Shown one piece after another: positions 61,025 to 64,000 of a DNA stretch of 64,000 nucleotides (positions within the stretch are counted from its first letter, which is position 1; each line of letters begins with the position of its first letter). Source of the DNA: Noviluteimonas sp052115395. GTDB lineage: Bacteria; Pseudomonadota; Gammaproteobacteria; Xanthomonadales; Xanthomonadaceae. Position numbers and translations under genes: made by a program. The notes below the pieces were generated by a model, which was not told the DNA's origin, made no database searches, and was given only the letters and a program-made list of their open reading frames with translations. The DNA lies in the NCBI GenBank assembly GCA_052115395.1, contig JBFRGO010000002.1; one strand, written 5' to 3'.

Positions 61025-61690
61025 ATGGCAACCGAACACAAGATCACGGCCACTGGCCGCAAGGACGAGGGCAAGGGTGCGAGCCGCCGCCTCCGTCGCG
61101 CGGCGCAGATCCCGGCCATCGTCTACGGCGGCACCGCTGCCCCGCAGAGCATCCAGCTGGAACACGAGAAGACCTGGCTGGCCAGCCAGAACGAGTGGTT
61201 CTATTCGTCGATCCTGACGCTCGACCTCGACGGCAAGGCCCAGAAGGTCCTGCTGCGCGACATGCAGCGCCATCCGTACAAGCAGATCATCATGCACCTG
61301 GACTTCCAGCGCGTTGATGAGAACCAGGCCATCCGCGTCGCGGTGCCGCTGCACTTCCTCAACGAAGAGAAGTCGCCGGCCGGCAAGGCTGCCGACGTCG
61401 TCGTCACGCACGAGCTCAACGAAGTCGAAATCAGCTGCCTGCCGAAGGACCTGCCGGAGTTCATCGAGATCGACCTGTCGGCCCTGGCCGTCGGCGACAT
61501 CGTCCACCTGTCCGAGATCAAGCTGCCCAACGGCGTCGAGATCCCCGAGCTGAAGCTGGGCAAGGAACACGACGTGGCGGTGGTCATCGCCAAGCACGGC
61601 AAGGAAGAAGTGGAAGAGCCGACCGAAGCGCCGGTCGCCGCCGAAGTGCCGGCTGCGAAGGTCGCCAAGAAGGACGACGAGAAGAAGTAA
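61025..61690 (+). CDS. rplY: 50S ribosomal protein L25, long general-stress (CTC) form
   Basis: The 221-residue protein has the L25 5S-rRNA-binding domain (about 1-95; RKDEGKGASRRLRRAAQIPA, RDMQRHPYKQIIMHLDFQ) and the C-terminal TL5/CTC beta domain (about 100-190) with a charged, lysine-rich tail. The long form is usual in xanthomonads; E. coli has only the short domain. The ATG at 61025 starts the MATEHKI sequence. pth starts 3 bp after the stop. Confidence 0.95.
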   Translation: MATEHKITATGRKDEGKGASRRLRRAAQIPAIVYGGTAAPQSIQLEHEKTWLASQNEWFYSSILTLDLDGKAQKVLLRDMQRHPYKQIIMHLDFQRVDENQAIRVAVPLHFLNEEKSPAGKAADVVVTHELNEVEISCLPKDLPEFIEIDLSALAVGDIVHLSEIKLPNGVEIPELKLGKEHDVAVVIAKHGKEEVEEPTEAPVAAEVPAAKVAKKDDEKK

Positions 61691-61693
61691 GTC

Positions 61694-62281
61694 TTGTCGG
61701 GCTTGCGCCTCATCGTCGGGCTGGGAAACCCCGGTCCCGAACACACCCGGACCCGGCACAACGCCGGGTTCTGGTTTGTGGACGGGCTCGCCGAACGGTT
61801 GGGCGCGCGTTTCGGCCTGGAGTCCAAGCTCTTCGGCGAGACGGCGAAGGTCGACATCGGCGGGCGCCAGGTCTGGTTGCTCAAGCCCTCGACCTACATG
61901 AACCTCAGCGGCAAGTCGGTCACCGCCGCCTTGCGTTACTGGAAGATCGAGCCCGAAGAGGCGCTGCTGGCGCACGACGAGCTCGATCTGCCGCCCGGCG
62001 TCGCGCGCCTGAAGTTCGATGGCGGCCACGGCGGCCAGAACGGCCTGCGCGACACCATGAAACTGCTGGGCCACGGCAAGTTCCACCGCCTGCGCATCGG
62101 CATCGGCCATCCCGGCCACAAGGACAAAGTCACCCCGTGGGTGCTTGGCAAGCCCGGTCGCGACGACGAGGCCGCGATTTTGCGCGCGCTCGACGATGCG
62201 GCCGACGTGCTGCCGCTCGCCGTCGCGGGGGACATCAACGAGGCGACCAAACGCCTCAACACCGGCCCAGCCAACCGCTGA
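61694..62281 (+). CDS. pth: Peptidyl-tRNA hydrolase
   Basis: Pth recycles peptidyl-tRNA that drops off the ribosome. The 195-residue protein has LIVGLGNPGPEHTRTRHNAG with the catalytic His, LKPSTYMNLSGKSV, AHDELDLPPG and GGHGGQNGLRDT. The start codon appears to be TTG at 61694, 3 bp after the rplY stop; no ATG lies near the conserved N-terminus. It continues the ribosome-associated cluster towards ychF. Confidence 0.95.
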   Translation: MSGLRLIVGLGNPGPEHTRTRHNAGFWFVDGLAERLGARFGLESKLFGETAKVDIGGRQVWLLKPSTYMNLSGKSVTAALRYWKIEPEEALLAHDELDLPPGVARLKFDGGHGGQNGLRDTMKLLGHGKFHRLRIGIGHPGHKDKVTPWVLGKPGRDDEAAILRALDDAADVLPLAVAGDINEATKRLNTGPANR

Positions 62282-62297
62282 CCGGCACGGAGACACC

Positions 62298-63389
62298 ATG
62301 GGCATCAAATGCGGAATCGTGGGCTTGCCGAACGTCGGCAAGTCGACCCTGTTCAACGCGCTGACCAAGGCGGGCATCGCCGCGGCGAACTTCCCCTTCT
62401 GCACGATCGAACCCAACGTGGGCATCGTGCCCGTGCCCGATCCGCGCCTGAACGCGCTGTCGGACATCGTCAAGCCGCAGAAGGTGATCCCGACCGCGGT
62501 GGAATTCGTCGACATCGCAGGCCTGGTGGCCGGCGCGGCCAGCGGCGAGGGCCTGGGCAACAAGTTCCTCGCCCACATCCGCGAGGTCGACGCGATCACG
62601 CACGTGGTGCGCTGCTTCGAGCACGGCGACATCATCCACGTGACCGGCAAGGTCAACCCGATCTCCGACATCGAAACGATCGACACCGAGTTGGCCCTGG
62701 CCGACCTGGATTCGGTCGAGAAGGCCCTGCAGCGCGCCGAGCGCTCGGCCCGGACCGGCGACAAGGACGCCAAGGCCCGCGCCGAGGTGCTCGGCCGCGT
62801 GCGCGCCGGCCTGGATGCCGGCAAGCCGGCCCGCGCGCTGGGCCTGTCCGACGAGGACAAAGCGCAGGTCCGCGACCTGTTCCTGCTGACTCTCAAGCCC
62901 GTGATGTACGTGGCGAACGTGCTGGAAGACGGCTTCGAGAACAACCCGCACCTGGACGCCGTCCGCGCCCGCGCGGCGGGCGAGGGCGCCGAGGTGGTGC
63001 CGGTTTCGGCCGCCATCGAGGAAGAGCTGAGCCAGCTGGACGACGAAGACCGCGACACCTTCCTGCACGACCTGGGCCTGGACGAGCCGGGCCTGAACCG
63101 CGTGATCCGCGCCGCCTACAAGCTTCTGGGCCTGCAGACCTACTTCACCGCGGGCGTGAAGGAAGTCCGTGCGTGGACGGTCCGGGGCGGTTCGACCGCG
63201 CCGCAAGCGGCCGCGGTGATCCACACGGATTTCGAAAAAGGCTTCATTCGGGCCGAAACCATCGCCTACGACGACTACATCAAGTACCGGGGCGAGGCGG
63301 GCGCCCGCGACGCCGGCCGCCTGCGCCTGGAGGGCAAGGAATACCGGGTGCAGGAAGGCGACGTCCTGCATTTCCGCTTCAACGTCTGA
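62298..63389 (+). CDS. ychF: Redox-regulated ATPase YchF
   Basis: YchF is a ribosome-associated OBG-family P-loop NTPase that prefers ATP and acts in stress responses. The 363-residue protein has GLPNVGKSTLFNAL (G1), DIAGLVAGAASGEGLGN (G3) and a C-terminal TGS domain (RVQEGDVLHFRF). The ATG at 62298 has an ACGGAGA ribosome-binding site. It ends the lolB-ychF gene group; the tRNA/tuf unit follows. Confidence 0.97.
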   Translation: MGIKCGIVGLPNVGKSTLFNALTKAGIAAANFPFCTIEPNVGIVPVPDPRLNALSDIVKPQKVIPTAVEFVDIAGLVAGAASGEGLGNKFLAHIREVDAITHVVRCFEHGDIIHVTGKVNPISDIETIDTELALADLDSVEKALQRAERSARTGDKDAKARAEVLGRVRAGLDAGKPARALGLSDEDKAQVRDLFLLTLKPVMYVANVLEDGFENNPHLDAVRARAAGEGAEVVPVSAAIEEELSQLDDEDRDTFLHDLGLDEPGLNRVIRAAYKLLGLQTYFTAGVKEVRAWTVRGGSTAPQAAAVIHTDFEKGFIRAETIAYDDYIKYRGEAGARDAGRLRLEGKEYRVQEGDVLHFRFNV

Positions 63390-63417
63390 ACCCGGCCACA
63401 TTGGTGTTGATCAAGCG

Positions 63418-63446
63418 TTGACTTCGCGGCGTGTCCACGCCAGAAT
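63418..63446 (+). promoter_or_regulatory. Promoter of the tRNA-Tyr/Gly/Thr-tuf unit
   Basis: TTGACT (63418-63423), a 17-bp spacer and CAGAAT (63441-63446) are close to the sigma-70 consensus, 13 bp upstream of tRNA-Tyr. The discriminator contains CGGGC, which fits growth-rate or stringent control. Confidence 0.7.
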
Positions 63447-63459
63447 TTCGGGCTCTTTT

Positions 63460-63545
63460 GGAGGGATACCCAAGCGGCCAACGGGGGCAGACTGTAAATC
63501 TGCTGGCTTACGCCTTCGGTGGTTCGAATCCACCTCCCTCCACCA
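63460..63545 (+). tRNA. tRNA-Tyr(GUA)
   Basis: The 86-nt tRNA has a long variable arm and encoded CCA. The acceptor GGAGGGA pairs with TCCCTCC, and the anticodon stem-loop GCAGA-CTGTAAA-TCTGC carries GTA. It is first in the tRNA-tuf unit. Confidence 0.97.
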
Positions 63546-63608
63546 AGACGTTTTACCAGCGGCCTTACCAGCCGATGGCGCAGTACCCAAGCAGGTCTTT
63601 TATCCGGC

Positions 63609-63682
63609 GCGGGAGTAGTTCAACGGTAGAACCTCAGCCTTCCAAGCTGATGGTGCGGGTTCGATTCCCGTCTCCCGCTCCA
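63609..63682 (+). tRNA. tRNA-Gly(UCC)
   Basis: The 74-nt cloverleaf has encoded CCA. The acceptor GCGGGAG pairs with CTCCCGC, and the anticodon loop CTTCCAA carries TCC. It lies second in the tRNA-tuf unit. Confidence 0.97.
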
Positions 63683-63717
63683 TTGAACGCCGCGACGCAG
63701 GACCTGCTGCAAAACAT

Positions 63718-63793
63718 GCTCACGTAGCTCAGTCGGTAGAGCACCTCCTTGGTAAGGAGGAGGTCGCTGGTTCGATTCCAGTCGTGAGCACCA
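63718..63793 (+). tRNA. tRNA-Thr(GGU)
   Basis: The 76-nt cloverleaf has encoded CCA. The acceptor GCTCACG pairs with CGTGAGC, and the anticodon stem CCTCC/GGAGG encloses TTGGTAA with anticodon GGT. It is 59 bp before tuf. Confidence 0.97.
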
Positions 63794-63852
63794 CCGCTGC
63801 AAGACGCAACACCGAAAACAGTTCGCCCACCGATTTCCACCGAGACAGAGCC

Positions 63853-64000
63853 ATGGCCAAGGGTAAGTTCGAGCGCACCAAGCCCCACGTGAACGTGGGC
63901 ACGATCGGTCACGTTGACCACGGCAAGACGACGCTGACGGCGGCGCTGACGAAGGTGGGCGCGGAACGTTTCGGCGGCGAGTTCAAGGCATACGACGCGA
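63853..64000 (+). CDS. tuf: Elongation factor Tu (partial, 5' end)
   Basis: The 49 visible residues begin MAKGKFERTKPHVNVGTIGH and contain the P-loop GHVDHGKTTLTAAL. EF-Tu delivers aminoacyl-tRNA to the ribosome. The gene follows tRNA-Thr, as in the tufB operon of many gammaproteobacteria, and continues beyond the window edge. A GACAGAG leader precedes the ATG. Confidence 0.96.
   Translation, partial: MAKGKFERTKPHVNVGTIGHVDHGKTTLTAALTKVGAERFGGEFKAYDA

Overview
The window is chromosomal DNA of a high-GC gammaproteobacterium, most likely a Lysobacter-like member of the Xanthomonadaceae. The reasons are the strongly G/C-ending codon use, the exact lptD-surA-pdxA-rsmA-apaG-apaH/folA order, the tRNA-Tyr/Gly/Thr-tuf cluster, an Oar-like TonB-dependent receptor, a DUF1631 protein and an actinobacterial-type AhpC/AhpD pair under OxyR. 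No rRNA operon, insertion sequence, prophage or CRISPR array is seen. Species assignment is inference.

Layout. 1-3.2 kb: envelope proteins (a partial beta-barrel protein, a glycine-zipper protein and a PlpD-like patatin with its own barrel). 3.2-10.6 kb: folA converging on the operon lptD-surA-pdxA-rsmA-apaG-apaH. 10.7-16.3 kb: msrB, a histone-deacetylase-family amidohydrolase, a cob(I)alamin adenosyltransferase, a small DUF6580 membrane protein, two ubiquinone hydroxylases and a Pro-rich EF-hand protein. 16.4-22.6 kb: the overlapping operon glnS-lipoprotein-deaminase-rlmM, then DUF2007 and a membrane diguanylate cyclase. 22.7-27.2 kb: GST, an EamA exporter, oxyR with a small partner, ahpC and ahpD. 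27.4-35.2 kb: TonB receptor, secreted M1 aminopeptidase, prmC, proline iminopeptidase. 35.2-39.6 kb: Nudix, 5'-3' exonuclease, nitroreductase, DUF1631. 39.6-44.4 kb: the three-subunit transhydrogenase genes, split by an inverted sigma factor/anti-sigma/DUF3106 cassette. 44.4-47.9 kb: two related membrane proteins around a secreted protein, beside a MocR-type regulator. 48-52.2 kb: sufT, a half-length asparaginase-like protein, wrbA, yihY, a TlpA-like lipoprotein, acylphosphatase. 52.2-56.6 kb: the tightly overlapping hemA-prfA-GNAT-moaB-XRE-ppk2 operon. 56.7-64 kb: TPR lipoprotein, lolB, ispE, tRNA-Gln, prs, rplY, pth, ychF, then tRNA-Tyr/Gly/Thr and the start of tuf.

Most of the window is housekeeping. 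The less ordinary signals are regulatory and architectural. Seven genes have a -10-like hexamer ending 6-8 nt before the ATG and no Shine-Dalgarno sequence, which suggests leaderless mRNAs. An OxyR-type operator covers the oxyR -10 region upstream of ahpC-ahpD. A perfect hairpin contains the prmC start codon. The transhydrogenase operon is interrupted and has an 18-bp palindrome at its second promoter. There are also a large GGGAATG inverted repeat, an AT-rich multi-hairpin element, and an uncharacterised membrane/secreted/MocR locus. I found no clear new defence or mobile system.
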